Source of the DNA: CAKMMH01 sp927798255
Lineage (GTDB): Bacteria > Bdellovibrionota_C > UBA2361 > CAKMMH01
NCBI GenBank assembly: GCA_034180415.1
Contig: JAXFOK010000059.1
Coordinates: 1-64,000 of the forward strand
Length of the DNA stretch: 64,000 nt
Direction of reading: 5' to 3'
Shown here piece after piece: positions 9,012-17,523 of the stretch; the stretch's first letter is position 1; the number at the start of each line of letters is the position of its first letter. Under the pieces are notes generated by a model that did no database searches, had not been told where the DNA came from, and saw nothing but the letters and a program-made list of their open reading frames with translations. The translations under genes were made by a program, and so were the position numbers.

Positions 9012-9992
9012 ATGGGAGTTTGTTACAAAGACCTAGGACTAGTAAATACTAGAGAAATGTTTAAGAAAGCAGTCAGCGGTGGTTATGCAGTACCTGCTTA
9101 TAATTTTAATAATATGGAGCAACTCCAAGCAATAATTCAAGCATGCTGCGAAGTTGAAAGCCCAGTTATATTACAAATTTCAAAAGGTGCTCGTCAATAC
9201 GCAAACCAAACACTTTTACGTTACATGGCGCAAGGTGCTGTTGAATATTCAAGAGAAATTCTAGGCGGAAATAAAATTTTACCTATTGCTTTACACTTAG
9301 ACCACGGTGATAGTTTTGAGCTTTGCAAAAGCTGCGTAGAATACGGATTCTCATCTGTTATGATCGATGGTTCAAGCAAGCCATACGAAGAAAATATCGC
9401 TTTAACAAAACAAGTAGTAGATTACACTCGTGAATTCGATGTAACAGTTGAAGGTGAACTAGGTGTTCTAGCAGGAGTTGAAGATGAAGTTTCTGCTGAA
9501 TCTCATACATACACAGAACCAGATGATGTTGTAGATTTCACAACTAAAACTGGGGTTGATAGCCTTGCTATTTCAATTGGAACAAGCCACGGTGCATACA
9601 AATTCAAACCTGGCCAAAACCCAAGAATCCGTCTTGATATTTTAAAAGAAATCGAAGAAAGAATCCCAGGATTCCCAATTGTACTTCACGGTTCTTCTTC
9701 AGTTCCTCAAGATTTAGTACAAATCATTAATACTCACGGTGGTCAACTAAAAGATGCTATTGGTATTGGTGAAGATCAATTAAGAGAAGCTTCTAAGAGT
9801 GCAGTTTGCAAAATTAATATCGACTCAGATGGACGTCTTGCAATGACTGCAGCTATAAGAAAGGTTTTCGTTGAAAAACCAGCTGAATTTGATCCTCGTA
9901 AGTATTTAGGACCTGCTAGAGATGCTTTAAAGGAGCTTTATAAACATAAATGTATTAATGTGTTAGGGTCTGCCGGCAAAGCCTTTGAATAA
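9012..9992 (+). CDS. fba: Fructose-bisphosphate aldolase, class II
   Basis: 326-residue zinc-dependent aldolase that cleaves fructose 1,6-bisphosphate to dihydroxyacetone phosphate and glyceraldehyde 3-phosphate. Visible are VPAYNFNNMEQ near 24-34, the catalytic and metal-binding segment ALHLDHGDSFELC near 95-107, the family block VEGELGVLAGVEDEV near 147-161 and the zinc/substrate loop VLHGSSSVP near 225-233. Codon choice is visibly more C-rich (TTC, ATC, CCA, GGC) than in neighbours, as expected of a strongly expressed gene. An AGGAG site lies six bases before ATG. Its stop codon sits at the foot of a 123-base hairpin. Confidence 0.97.
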   Translation: MGVCYKDLGLVNTREMFKKAVSGGYAVPAYNFNNMEQLQAIIQACCEVESPVILQISKGARQYANQTLLRYMAQGAVEYSREILGGNKILPIALHLDHGDSFELCKSCVEYGFSSVMIDGSSKPYEENIALTKQVVDYTREFDVTVEGELGVLAGVEDEVSAESHTYTEPDDVVDFTTKTGVDSLAISIGTSHGAYKFKPGQNPRIRLDILKEIEERIPGFPIVLHGSSSVPQDLVQIINTHGGQLKDAIGIGEDQLREASKSAVCKINIDSDGRLAMTAAIRKVFVEKPAEFDPRKYLGPARDALKELYKHKCINVLGSAGKAFE

Positions 9993-10113
9993 AATTGGCG
10001 ATGCATCCAAAATTACTTTGTTATTTTGAGGGGGACGAGCGATAGTGTACTAATTGTACAGTGAACGAAGTCCCCCTCAAAATGCCGCGTAATTTTGGCG
10101 CCTCACCAATTTT
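9991..10113. repeat. Long imperfect inverted repeat after fba
   Basis: A 123-base dyad begins at the fba stop codon. The outer arms AAAATTGGCGATGC and GCGCCTCACCAATTTT pair, then CCAAAATTAC with GTAATTTTGG, then the perfect 14-bp ATTTTGAGGGGGAC / GTCCCCCTCAAAAT, and at the centre TGTACTAATTGTACA. Such a transcript would fold into a single long stem. It may act as terminator or 3' stabiliser of fba mRNA, and it belongs to a repeat family (see 10151 and 17524). Confidence 0.75.
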
Positions 10114-10150
10114 ATTAGAACCACTGTGTTAAGTCCATTTTTCAAATGGT

Positions 10151-10223
10151 GGTGCATCGGAAAATACTTCGTTATTTTTGATGGTACTTCGTTCACCGTA
10201 CAATTAGTACACTATCCTCGTCG
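10151..10223. repeat. Second copy of the fba hairpin element, centre inverted
   Basis: GGTGCATCGGAAAATACTTCGTTATTTTTGAT-type sequence repeats the left arm of the 9991 element. It is followed by a centre (10187-10223) that is the reverse complement of 10034-10069 with about three changes; the shared core is TAGTGTACTAATTGTAC. A third, poorer arm copy lies at 10325-10352 (GCGCATCGAAAATTTCTGCG). No coding frame is present. Confidence 0.65.
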
Positions 10224-10350
10224 TTTTTTTAGAGGTTGGTAATAAATATTAATTCTTTTTTGCACTTCTCCAATTTTATTATAATAAAGCTTATTTTCTT
10301 AGTACCTCTCATTTTTTTAATATCGCGCATCGAAAATTTCTGCGTTATTT

Positions 10351-10623
10351 TTATTCGCACCAAACATCACAGGATTCTTCTTTATCTAAATTATACAGAA
10401 CTGCTGTCGCACATGCACCATATGGTGAGCCTTCTATAAAAATTACTCTGTCACCTTTGTCCCAATTAATACAATAGGTTTGTGCTTCAAATTTTTCACC
10501 ATTTATAATAAAAATTTCATCATTATGTGCGACTTGTATGAAATAAGCTGTAACTGTAGCATTAACATTTTCAGTATATTGAAAAAATAATACGAATAAT
10601 AAAACTAACAAAAATTTTTTCAT
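10351..10623 (-). CDS. Small secreted cysteine-containing protein
   Basis: About 90 residues when started at the ATG preceded by AAAGGGAC (the upstream in-frame start at 10656 has no RBS). A typical signal peptide (MKKFLLVLLFVLFFQYTENVNA) is followed by a mature domain of ~68 residues with four cysteines (TYCINW, YGACAT, ESCDVWC), probably disulphide-bonded in the periplasm. Family not recognised. It stands alone between repeat-rich DNA on both sides. The clear signal sequence and RBS make it likely real. Confidence 0.65.
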   Translation of the reverse strand: MKKFLLVLLFVLFFQYTENVNATVTAYFIQVAHNDEIFIINGEKFEAQTYCINWDKGDRVIFIEGSPYGACATAVLYNLDKEESCDVWCE

Positions 10624-10798
10624 TATTTGTCCCTTTAATATATTAAATTTATTCAAATTTTATTAGAAGTAATAAGCATTGTTAGGAATAAAATAATTGA
10701 ATATTAATGAATAAGAGGAAGAAGCAACATTATATGTTAAATAACCATTTTTAAAAAACTTATGAGGACGTGAAAAATCGTGCCTTCATATAATGACT

Positions 10799-11150
10799 TT
10801 AGACGCTCTTAATCATATGACCGGGTTTTTTGAAATCAGTTTGAGATACAGCATTCTCTTTCAATCTACATCTCAAATCGTTTACGTATTTTAGTTCCTC
10901 CTTAATAGCTGGAAAGAATTCAATGAAGCTTTCAAAACTTATTGAATCATATTTTCATCACAAAGCATCTCGACGAGACACTTCACGGACTGTCCTTTGT
11001 CAAACTTCATTTCTTCAACTCTATCAGATACCTTAAGCCATCAAATGGTAAGGTAAAAGAGCTTAGCGATACGAATTCGCTCAATACGTGTCTTACTACT
11101 AGTCAACTTAGCTTGCGCAATCATATTAATGAGAAACACTAGAAGTTCAT
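10799..11150 (-). pseudogene. Decayed gene of unknown family
   Basis: On the minus strand coherent peptide survives in pieces. A start region at ~11150-11124 leads into MIAQAKLTSSKTRIERIR, then an in-frame TGA (11041-11043). The same frame continues VSDRVEEMKFDKGQSVKCLVEM to a TAA (10939-10941). A shifted frame then carries SFESFIEFFPAIKEELKYVN to a final stop at 10799-10801. One nonsense change plus one frameshift explains the breakage. Base composition is higher in GC than neighbouring spacer. I do not recognise the protein. Plus-strand frames here are shadows. Confidence 0.55.
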
Positions 11151-11276
11151 TTGTTTACATTGTATCTTGATTTCCTTTCTTCTTTCGAAATATGAATTTG
11201 AAATATGAATACTGCTTCTGCCCTTACTAATTTGTGTTGATATCTTAAATGACAATCAATAAATAATCAAAAAAAT

Positions 11277-12464
11277 TTATTTTTTACTTTTATTTGAAAG
11301 TTTATCATCAACCTTGTCATATAAATCATTAAGTGTTCTTGAAAAAACATTAAATGTATACTTTTCTTTTGCTTCTTTCTTGGCATTTTCGGCTATTATG
11401 TTGCTAAAATCTGGATTTTCAAGAAGTTCCTTTATGCCAAGTGCAAAATCTTGAACTGTAGGTTCACATAAAAGGCAAATAGAATCATTTAAAATCTGTG
11501 TGTGTGTTGGAAGATTCGTCGCGACAATAGGCTTCCCGGAAAGAAGATAAGAATATATCTTCATGGAAGTATTATTTCCTTCAATCCTAGGTGAAGCTAG
11601 GATATCAGCTTGTGATAAAAGACTTCCAAGAGTTTTTACGGGCTTAGGTCCAAGTAAATAGACATACTCTGATACATGAAAATTTTTTGCTAATTTTTGA
11701 TACTTTTCAATATGCTCTTTTGCACCACCAATAATTATCAATCTTAAATCCTCAGTACATCTCCTTGCTAATGCAAAACTCTTAATAAGTAAATCTATCC
11801 CTTGGTAATGCTCTAAATTCCCAATATAAACAAGAAGTTTTGTAGTATTAGGAAGGTTTAGTTCTTCTCTTAAATTAGACGCATCTTTTTTATAATCATC
11901 TAAATCATTAAGCGCAATATCTCTTAACACGCTTACAATCTCTACTCCATAATTTATTGCTTGATTTGCAAGAGCATCACACATAGGAAGAACAGCTATC
12001 GCATTTTTAATTGCAACTTTTTCAAAGTAAACAAAAACGCCCCTAAAGATCTTTAGGAATTTATATCGATTAATTAACTGCTCTGATAAAGAAGAATCCA
12101 TATCATATATATAATTAATTTTGAATAATTTTTTTATAAATAATGCTATAAATACAGATTCCTCAATTGCATGAACTACATCATATTTGTTTTTCCTTAC
12201 CTCATTTATGGTCGAAAAAAAGAATATAATATCTAAGAAAATTTTCTTAATTGAAGCTCCTGGGCGAATTCCTTTGGTGAACGGAATTTTCGAAATTCTT
12301 TTGATTTCAACACCTTCAAAATTTTCTTCTGTTCCTTCGTTATAACAAATGACTTTGACTTTTGTGCCTTTTCTTTTAGATAAAACTTGAAGCGCTAGTT
12401 TTATCGCTATAGGAGTGCCTCTTTCTTGGAAAAATGGTTCTGGAGCTAAAAATAAAATATTCAT
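11277..12464 (-). CDS. Glycosyltransferase, GT4 (GT-B) family
   Basis: 395-residue retaining glycosyltransferase of the GT4 type, acting at the cytosolic membrane face on surface glycan synthesis. The N-terminal Rossmann strand is MNILFLAPEPFFQERGTP, with the Gly-rich loop following. The sugar-nucleotide domain starts with KLLVYIGNLEHYQGIDLLI (~210-228), and LGPKPVKTLGSLLSQADILASP leads into the EGNNTSMKIYSYLLSGKP segment. Here the usual E-x7-E motif keeps the first Glu, but Tyr stands where the second normally is. The Lys of the block remains. Donor and acceptor are unknown. It is divergent from fliL. Confidence 0.85.
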   Translation of the reverse strand: MNILFLAPEPFFQERGTPIAIKLALQVLSKRKGTKVKVICYNEGTEENFEGVEIKRISKIPFTKGIRPGASIKKIFLDIIFFFSTINEVRKNKYDVVHAIEESVFIALFIKKLFKINYIYDMDSSLSEQLINRYKFLKIFRGVFVYFEKVAIKNAIAVLPMCDALANQAINYGVEIVSVLRDIALNDLDDYKKDASNLREELNLPNTTKLLVYIGNLEHYQGIDLLIKSFALARRCTEDLRLIIIGGAKEHIEKYQKLAKNFHVSEYVYLLGPKPVKTLGSLLSQADILASPRIEGNNTSMKIYSYLLSGKPIVATNLPTHTQILNDSICLLCEPTVQDFALGIKELLENPDFSNIIAENAKKEAKEKYTFNVFSRTLNDLYDKVDDKLSNKSKK

Positions 12465-12541
12465 ATTAAAAATATATTATTGTCTTTTTCTAAAAAATCA
12501 ATATATTACTTTAGTAATAGTGTTTTTTAAAGGAATATTTT

Positions 12542-13108
12542 ATGGCTGATAATGAAGAACGAACCACCAAAGAAAATGAATCAAATCCTAAAAAGAAAAA
12601 ATCACCCATCGTTTTAATATTAATTATAGTCGTTTTATTAGCTGTGATTGGTGGGGCAGTAGCATTTTTTGTCTTAGGTAAAAAAGATGATGCTGGTGCA
12701 AAAAAAGAGGCAAGCGCTGAGGTAAGTGAAGAAAATGCTAAACTTGAAGTTTATGAATTTGATACGTTTGTTGTAAACTTAGCTAAAGCTTCAAACTTTT
12801 TACGTACTACAATTTTAGTTGAATATGATCCAAGCGTACTTTCTGGCGGTGATGAAGAAGATAAAGAAGAAAAAGGTGGAGAAGGTGGAGTTGATTCGAA
12901 ACCTCTTCCTAAACTTTTTGAAAAACGTGACGCGATGATTAGAGATGCAATAATTTCTACTTTGTCGTACAAAACACCAAACGAACTTTTAACACAAGAG
13001 GGTAAAGAAGCATTAAAAGAAGAGCTAGTAGATGCTATAAATGAAGCTTTAGGCCTTGAAGAAAGTGTCGTAGTTTCAGTTTATTTTAAAGATTTTATAA
13101 TGCAGTAA
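12542..13108 (+). CDS. fliL: Flagellar basal-body protein FliL
   Basis: 188 residues: a charged cytosolic N-terminus (1-21), one membrane segment (22-47, PIVLILIIVVLLAVIGGAVAF) and a periplasmic FliL domain with YEFDTFVVNLAKASNFLRTTI (~72-92) and the C-terminal helix-strand ending VVSVYFKDFIMQ. FliL rings surround the stator and raise motor torque. An acidic-Gly insert (GGDEEDKEEKGGEGG) around residues 102-116 is unusual for the family. An AAAGGAA RBS is present. Here it stands alone rather than beside fliM/fliN or motAB. Confidence 0.88.
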   Translation: MADNEERTTKENESNPKKKKSPIVLILIIVVLLAVIGGAVAFFVLGKKDDAGAKKEASAEVSEENAKLEVYEFDTFVVNLAKASNFLRTTILVEYDPSVLSGGDEEDKEEKGGEGGVDSKPLPKLFEKRDAMIRDAIISTLSYKTPNELLTQEGKEALKEELVDAINEALGLEESVVVSVYFKDFIMQ

Positions 13109-13162
13109 TAGCTTATTTTTTTATTGTATTTTATAAATTTTATTATTTAAGGCTAAATTAAA

Positions 13163-13609
13163 TTGATAAAAAAAATAGTTTTGTGTACAGATTTATCCGA
13201 TAATTCTAAACAAGCTTTTAGTATTGCAAAAGATATTGCATCAAAATATGAAGCTCAGATTATCCTTGTTGCAGTAGTAACAGATTTAGCTGAAACAGCT
13301 TTGTTTTCAGTCATTGAACAACCTAACCTAATTTCAGAAGATGTACAAAAGAAAATTTTAGAAGAAGTAAAAAAAGATTTAGATAAGCTTGCAAATGAGA
13401 TCGGGTATAAAAAAGTTACTCCACTAGTCCTAGAAGGTTCAGAATCTGTTCACGCTGCCATAGTAAATTATGCCAAAAACAATACTGTTGATCTTATTGT
13501 AATGTCTAGTAATGGAAGAGCAGGGCTTAGAAGATTAATTTTAGGTTCAGTGTCTGAAAAGGTATTAAGAGAATCAAGAATCCCTGTACTTATCGTTCCT
13601 TGTGAGTAG
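13163..13609 (+). CDS. uspA: Universal stress protein, ATP-binding type
   Basis: 148-residue UspA-fold protein starting at TTG (13163) behind AAGG. N-terminal beta strand KIVLCTDLSDNS carries the conserved Asp. The C-terminal nucleotide loop SSNGRAGLRRLILGSVSEKVL matches G-x2-G-x9-G-S, the pattern of the ATP-binding UspA/UspFG subgroup, and the protein ends with the standard strand IPVLIVPC. A cytosolic stress-adaptation role is likely. It sits 54 bases after fliL in the same direction; no partner is evident. Confidence 0.9.
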   Translation: MIKKIVLCTDLSDNSKQAFSIAKDIASKYEAQIILVAVVTDLAETALFSVIEQPNLISEDVQKKILEEVKKDLDKLANEIGYKKVTPLVLEGSESVHAAIVNYAKNNTVDLIVMSSNGRAGLRRLILGSVSEKVLRESRIPVLIVPCE

Positions 13610-13710
13610 TTGATAAATTCTTGATTCATCGATTTTTTTAAATGCTAATATTAATTCATTTTTAAAAACCGTTGTAATATTTAGTACTTTCTGATAATCT
13701 TATCACTGTT

Positions 13711-13720
13711 TTGTATACAA
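13711..13720. promoter_or_regulatory. Palindrome TTGTATACAA upstream of tig
   Basis: A perfect 10-bp palindrome 75 bases before the trigger factor start. The identical decamer is found upstream of rpmE (18920-18929). A shared operator is possible; two occurrences in 64 kb of AT-rich DNA are weak evidence. Confidence 0.2.
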
Positions 13721-13794
13721 AAAAATTTTTTGTAATAAAAACCTTTTAATTTTATTAACTAATTTATTTATATTTTTATCTAAAGGAATGTTTA

Positions 13795-15336
13795 ATGAGT
13801 TCGGATAGTCAAAAGTTTAATTGTAAAATAAATGATATAAACAGTGTTAAAAAATCACTTGATATCGTCATAAGTAAAGAAGATTTCTTAAAATCATATA
13901 AGCAAGTATTAAATAATACTCAACAAAAAATCAAAATTAACGGCTTTAGGCCAGGAAAGGCGCCAATTAATATGATTGAATCTATGTATAAAGATGCACT
14001 TATTGCAGATGCAAAAGAAAAATTGGTGCGTGAATCAATTGATAGTGGTATCAAAGCTAATAATTTAAAAGTATTACAAGTTACAGATGTAAATTTTAAA
14101 GATGATACAAAAGAAGATGGATTTTCATTTTCAGCAACAGTTGAAGTTTTTCCAACTCCACCAGAAGTTCCAAACTTTGAAGGAATAAAAGTTGAAGCTC
14201 AAAAAGACGAATTTACTCAAGATAAAGTTGATGAAGCTATCAATCAACTATTAGGTTACCACAGCAAACTTGAGCTTGTTAATGATAGAAAAAAACCAAA
14301 CGAAAATGATACTGTAAAATTTAATTTTGTTGTATCTTATAATGATGGTACTAGCGAAGAATCTAGGGAATATGTTAGAGCTTTTGATAAAGATGCGTGG
14401 AATATTGAAGGAAGTGCTAGTTTTGATAGCGTTGTAAGAGATTCATTATTAAATATGAATGTTGGTGAAGCTAAAGATTGTAAATCAACAATCAAAATTT
14501 CTAATAGCAAAGGAGATTTTGAAGCAGGGGATGTTACATATAAAATTAATTTACTTGAAATTTTACAAAAAGTTACTCCTGAGCTTACAGATGATTTTGT
14601 AAAAAGTTTGCCAGGTTATGAACTAAGCAGTGTAAAAGAGCTTCAAGATAGAATGTCAAGCGTCATCGAAAGTGAAATTCAAAAAGCAAATGATGAAAGA
14701 AAAAAATCTGCTGTCATTCATAAATTATTAGAATCTTATGATTTTGAAATTCCACAAGTTATGCTTGATAATGAAATACAAAATGTTTTAAATATGCAAG
14801 GTTCTCAATATACACATCAAATTGATCTTTCAAAGGTAAGTAATGAAACACTTGAACATATAAGAAGTGTTTATAATAACCTTGCAAAGGAAAGAATACA
14901 AGTTGCTTTCTTAATTGATGCTATTTCAAAGAAAGAAAATATTGATGCAACTGATGATGATTACAATAATTACATAAATAAGATTTCAAATGAAACTAAT
15001 GTAAGCGTTGATAAAATTAAACACGATATCAAGGCAAATAATTTGAAGCCAAGTATCATTCTAGAATTAATTAGAACTAAAACTTGGGATATGCTATGTG
15101 ATAAAGCAGATATTACTTATGTTGAAGTTTCAGATGAAAAATCATCTTCAAATAAAAAAGCTAGCAAATCTTCAAGTAAAAAAAGCGCAAGTGAAAAAAA
15201 TGAAGATTCAACTAAACAGGTGAAAAAACAAGCTTCTAAAAAAGCTAAAGATGATGCTGCTATAAGCAATACTGAAGCTAAGGGCGAAGAAGAAGCTCCT
15301 AAAAAGAGAGGAAGAAAGAAAAAAGAAGAAGCTTAA
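13795..15336 (+). CDS. tig: Trigger factor with basic C-terminal tail
   Basis: Ribosome-associated chaperone. The N-terminal ribosome-docking loop GFRPGKAP is at 50-57, an FKBP-like PPIase domain spans roughly 165-250 (NENDTVKFNFVVSY...), and the helical substrate-binding domain runs to about 440. E. coli trigger factor ends near 432. This protein is 513 long because of a ~70-residue Lys/Ser/Ala tail ending in KKRGRKKKEEA, AT-hook-like. An AAAGGAA RBS is present. It is followed by clpP and clpX, the usual tig-clpP-clpX order, so proteostasis genes are probably co-regulated. Confidence 0.93.
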   Translation: MSSDSQKFNCKINDINSVKKSLDIVISKEDFLKSYKQVLNNTQQKIKINGFRPGKAPINMIESMYKDALIADAKEKLVRESIDSGIKANNLKVLQVTDVNFKDDTKEDGFSFSATVEVFPTPPEVPNFEGIKVEAQKDEFTQDKVDEAINQLLGYHSKLELVNDRKKPNENDTVKFNFVVSYNDGTSEESREYVRAFDKDAWNIEGSASFDSVVRDSLLNMNVGEAKDCKSTIKISNSKGDFEAGDVTYKINLLEILQKVTPELTDDFVKSLPGYELSSVKELQDRMSSVIESEIQKANDERKKSAVIHKLLESYDFEIPQVMLDNEIQNVLNMQGSQYTHQIDLSKVSNETLEHIRSVYNNLAKERIQVAFLIDAISKKENIDATDDDYNNYINKISNETNVSVDKIKHDIKANNLKPSIILELIRTKTWDMLCDKADITYVEVSDEKSSSNKKASKSSSKKSASEKNEDSTKQVKKQASKKAKDDAAISNTEAKGEEEAPKKRGRKKKEEA

Positions 15337-15392
15337 TTTTTTAAGAACAAGTTTAAATAATTATTTATAACAATTTTATAAGAGAGGTTTTT

Positions 15393-15992
15393 ATGAATTA
15401 TATACCTTATGTAATTGAGCAAACAGGAAGAGGTGAGCGTTCTTATGATATTTATTCACGTCTTTTAAAAGATAGAATTATATTTTTAGGAACAGAGGTT
15501 GATGATAATGTCGCAAATATTATCACTGCTGAATTACTATTTTTAGAAAGCGAAGATCCTGAAAAGGATATTTATCTTTATATTAATAGTCCTGGAGGTT
15601 CAGTTTCTGCTGGTATGGCAATCTATGACACAATGCAATATATAAAACCAGATGTTGCAACTGTTTGTGTTGGACAAGCTGCTAGTATGGGTGCAGTGCT
15701 TCTTTCTGGTGGAGCTAAAGGAAAACGTTCTGCTTTGTCGCATTCAAGAATTATGATTCACCAACCTCTTGGTGGTTTTAGAGGTCAAGCTTCTGATATC
15801 GATATCCATGCTAGAGAAATGGCTAGAGTAAAAAAAGAATTAAACCAACTTTTAGCATTTCACTCAGGAAAAAATATTAAGCAAATAGAAAAAGATACAG
15901 ATAGAGATAATTTTATGTCTGCACTCGAAGCTAAAGAATACGGCTTAATTGATAACGTGTTTGATAAGAGAGTAGATGCAGCTAAAAATTAA
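15393..15992 (+). CDS. clpP: ATP-dependent Clp protease, proteolytic subunit
   Basis: 199-residue ClpP, a double-heptamer serine peptidase. Catalytic Ser98 sits in GQAASMGAVLLSGG, His123 in SRIMIHQPLGG and the Asp in the KDTDRDNFMSALEA segment near 170-174. The N-terminal loop region (IPYVIEQTGRGERSYDIYSRLL) and the handle helix are intact. GAGAGG RBS before ATG. Lying 17 bases before clpX, it is in the same transcript, and with ClpX forms the ClpXP protease. Confidence 0.98.
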   Translation: MNYIPYVIEQTGRGERSYDIYSRLLKDRIIFLGTEVDDNVANIITAELLFLESEDPEKDIYLYINSPGGSVSAGMAIYDTMQYIKPDVATVCVGQAASMGAVLLSGGAKGKRSALSHSRIMIHQPLGGFRGQASDIDIHAREMARVKKELNQLLAFHSGKNIKQIEKDTDRDNFMSALEAKEYGLIDNVFDKRVDAAKN

Positions 15993-16009
15993 TTAAGAAG
16001 GATTGTAAA

Positions 16010-17344
16010 TTGGCAAAAGATAAAGACAACAATAAAAATGATTCAAAAGATAACAAAAGAGATGATATAGCTACTGTTGTTTGCTCTTTTTGTAACAGAT
16101 CTACGGAAGATGAGGGAGTAATTAAACTAATTGGCGGTAATAATGCCTATATTTGTGATAAATGTATTGAAATTTGTAACGATATTATTGAAGAAGAATT
16201 AAAAGAAGCAAATAATACTCTTAATGGCGACAAACTTCCTACTCCGAGAGAATTAAAAGAATTTTTGGATGAATACGTAATAGGACAAGATAGAGCTAAG
16301 AAAGTTCTTTCTGTTGCCGTTTACAATCACTATAAAAGAATTAATTCGAAAAACCATTCAAAAGACGTTGAGCTTGCAAAATCAAACGTTTTATTCATAG
16401 GCCCAACTGGTTCTGGAAAAACACTCCTTGCGCAAACGCTCGCAAGGATCTTAAAAGTTCCTTTTACAATTACTGATGCTACTTCTTTAACAGAAGCGGG
16501 ATATGTAGGAGAAGATGTCGAAAATATTATTTTAAATTTGCTTCAAGCTGCTGATTACGATGTAGAAAAGGCTCAAAAAGGTATAGTATATATCGATGAA
16601 ATCGATAAAATCTCTAAAAAGTCAGATAATCCTTCAATAACAAGAGATGTCTCGGGGGAAGGCGTACAACAAGCACTCCTTAAAATCTTAGAAGGAACTA
16701 TCGCAAGTGTTCCACCAAAGGGAGGAAGAAAACATCCACAATCTGAATTTTTGCAAGTTGATACAAGTAATATATTATTTATTTGTGGCGGAGCATTCGT
16801 TGGATTAGAAGATATCATAAGAAGAAGAGTAGGTGAAAAGAAATTAGGTTTTGGTGTCAAAGCTACTGAAACAAGAATAAAAGTTAAAGTTGATTCTGAA
16901 AAAGGTAAGTTGTTATCAAAAGTTCAACCAGAAGATTTACTTCATTTTGGTCTAATCCCAGAATTTGTGGGAAGACTTCCAATAATTGCGACATTAGAAG
17001 AGTTAGATGAAGAAGCGTTAATAAGAGTATTAAAAGAGCCTAAAAATGCTCTTGTTAAACAATATAAGAAATTATTTGAGCTTGAAGATGTTGAGCTAAA
17101 ATTTACAGATGATGCAATCGTTGAGATAGCCAAAGAAGCAATATTAAGGAAATCTGGTGCTCGTGGACTTCGTGCAATAATGGAAAATATTATGCTTGAT
17201 ATTATGTATGATATTCCTTCAAGAGATAGCGTTAAAGAAGTAATAATTTCAAAAGAAACTATTATTAATGGCGATAGTCCAAAAGTTGTTTATGTCGATA
17301 AACAAGAAACAAAAAATGTTAAGAAAAAAGAATCAGCTAATTAG
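16010..17344 (+). CDS. clpX: ATP-dependent Clp protease, ATPase subunit ClpX
   Basis: 444-residue AAA+ unfoldase starting at TTG (16010) with AAGAAGGA seven bases upstream. The N-terminal C4 zinc-binding domain uses Cys25, Cys28, Cys49 and Cys52. Walker A is GPTGSGKT at 131-138, the pore loop GYVGED near 164-169, Walker B IVYIDEID near 197-204, and the ClpP-contact loop LGFGVK near 281. The sensor-2 sequence GARGLRAIME is near 379. Unfolds tagged proteins and feeds them to ClpP. Confidence 0.98.
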   Translation: MAKDKDNNKNDSKDNKRDDIATVVCSFCNRSTEDEGVIKLIGGNNAYICDKCIEICNDIIEEELKEANNTLNGDKLPTPRELKEFLDEYVIGQDRAKKVLSVAVYNHYKRINSKNHSKDVELAKSNVLFIGPTGSGKTLLAQTLARILKVPFTITDATSLTEAGYVGEDVENIILNLLQAADYDVEKAQKGIVYIDEIDKISKKSDNPSITRDVSGEGVQQALLKILEGTIASVPPKGGRKHPQSEFLQVDTSNILFICGGAFVGLEDIIRRRVGEKKLGFGVKATETRIKVKVDSEKGKLLSKVQPEDLLHFGLIPEFVGRLPIIATLEELDEEALIRVLKEPKNALVKQYKKLFELEDVELKFTDDAIVEIAKEAILRKSGARGLRAIMENIMLDIMYDIPSRDSVKEVIISKETIINGDSPKVVYVDKQETKNVKKKESAN

Positions 17345-17379
17345 TTTTTAAAAATTTAAAAAAATTTTTAAGCTATTAC

Positions 17380-17408
17380 TTGATATTTTTGTTACGTTAA
17401 TATAGAAT
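17380..17408 (+). promoter_or_regulatory. Promoter of tRNA-Leu
   Basis: TTGATA (17380-17385), a 17-base spacer and TAGAAT (17403-17408) place initiation near 17415, about 20 bases before the mature tRNA 5' end. Spacing is ideal and the target is a known stable RNA gene. Confidence 0.6.
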
Positions 17409-17433
17409 TAAAAAAGTCAAAAGAGTTCAGTAC

Positions 17434-17514
17434 GCGGGAGTGGTGGAACTGGTAGACACGTCAGATTTAGGATCTGATGCCTTAGGCGTGGGGGTTCGAT
17501 TCCCTTCTTCCGCA
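17434..17514 (+). tRNA. tRNA-Leu (anticodon UAG)
   Basis: Cloverleaf with acceptor GCGGGAG pairing CTTCCGC and discriminator A. The anticodon stem TCAGA/TCTGA has loop TTTAGGA, giving anticodon TAG, which reads CUN leucine codons. A class II variable arm (TGCCTTAGGCGTG region) and T arm GGGGGTTCGATTCCC complete it. CCA is not encoded. A short T run follows, then a giant inverted repeat. Confidence 0.96.
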
Positions 17515-17523
17515 TTTTTCTTT

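Noticed and set aside
10236..10439. Plus-strand ORF of 67 codons after the fba hairpins
   Set aside because: It overlaps the minus-strand secreted protein gene and reads low-complexity hydrophobic residues across repeat DNA; no RBS.
10942..11142. Plus-strand ORF of 66 codons
   Set aside because: It is antisense to the decayed minus-strand gene, whose peptide fragments look like real protein, while this frame does not.
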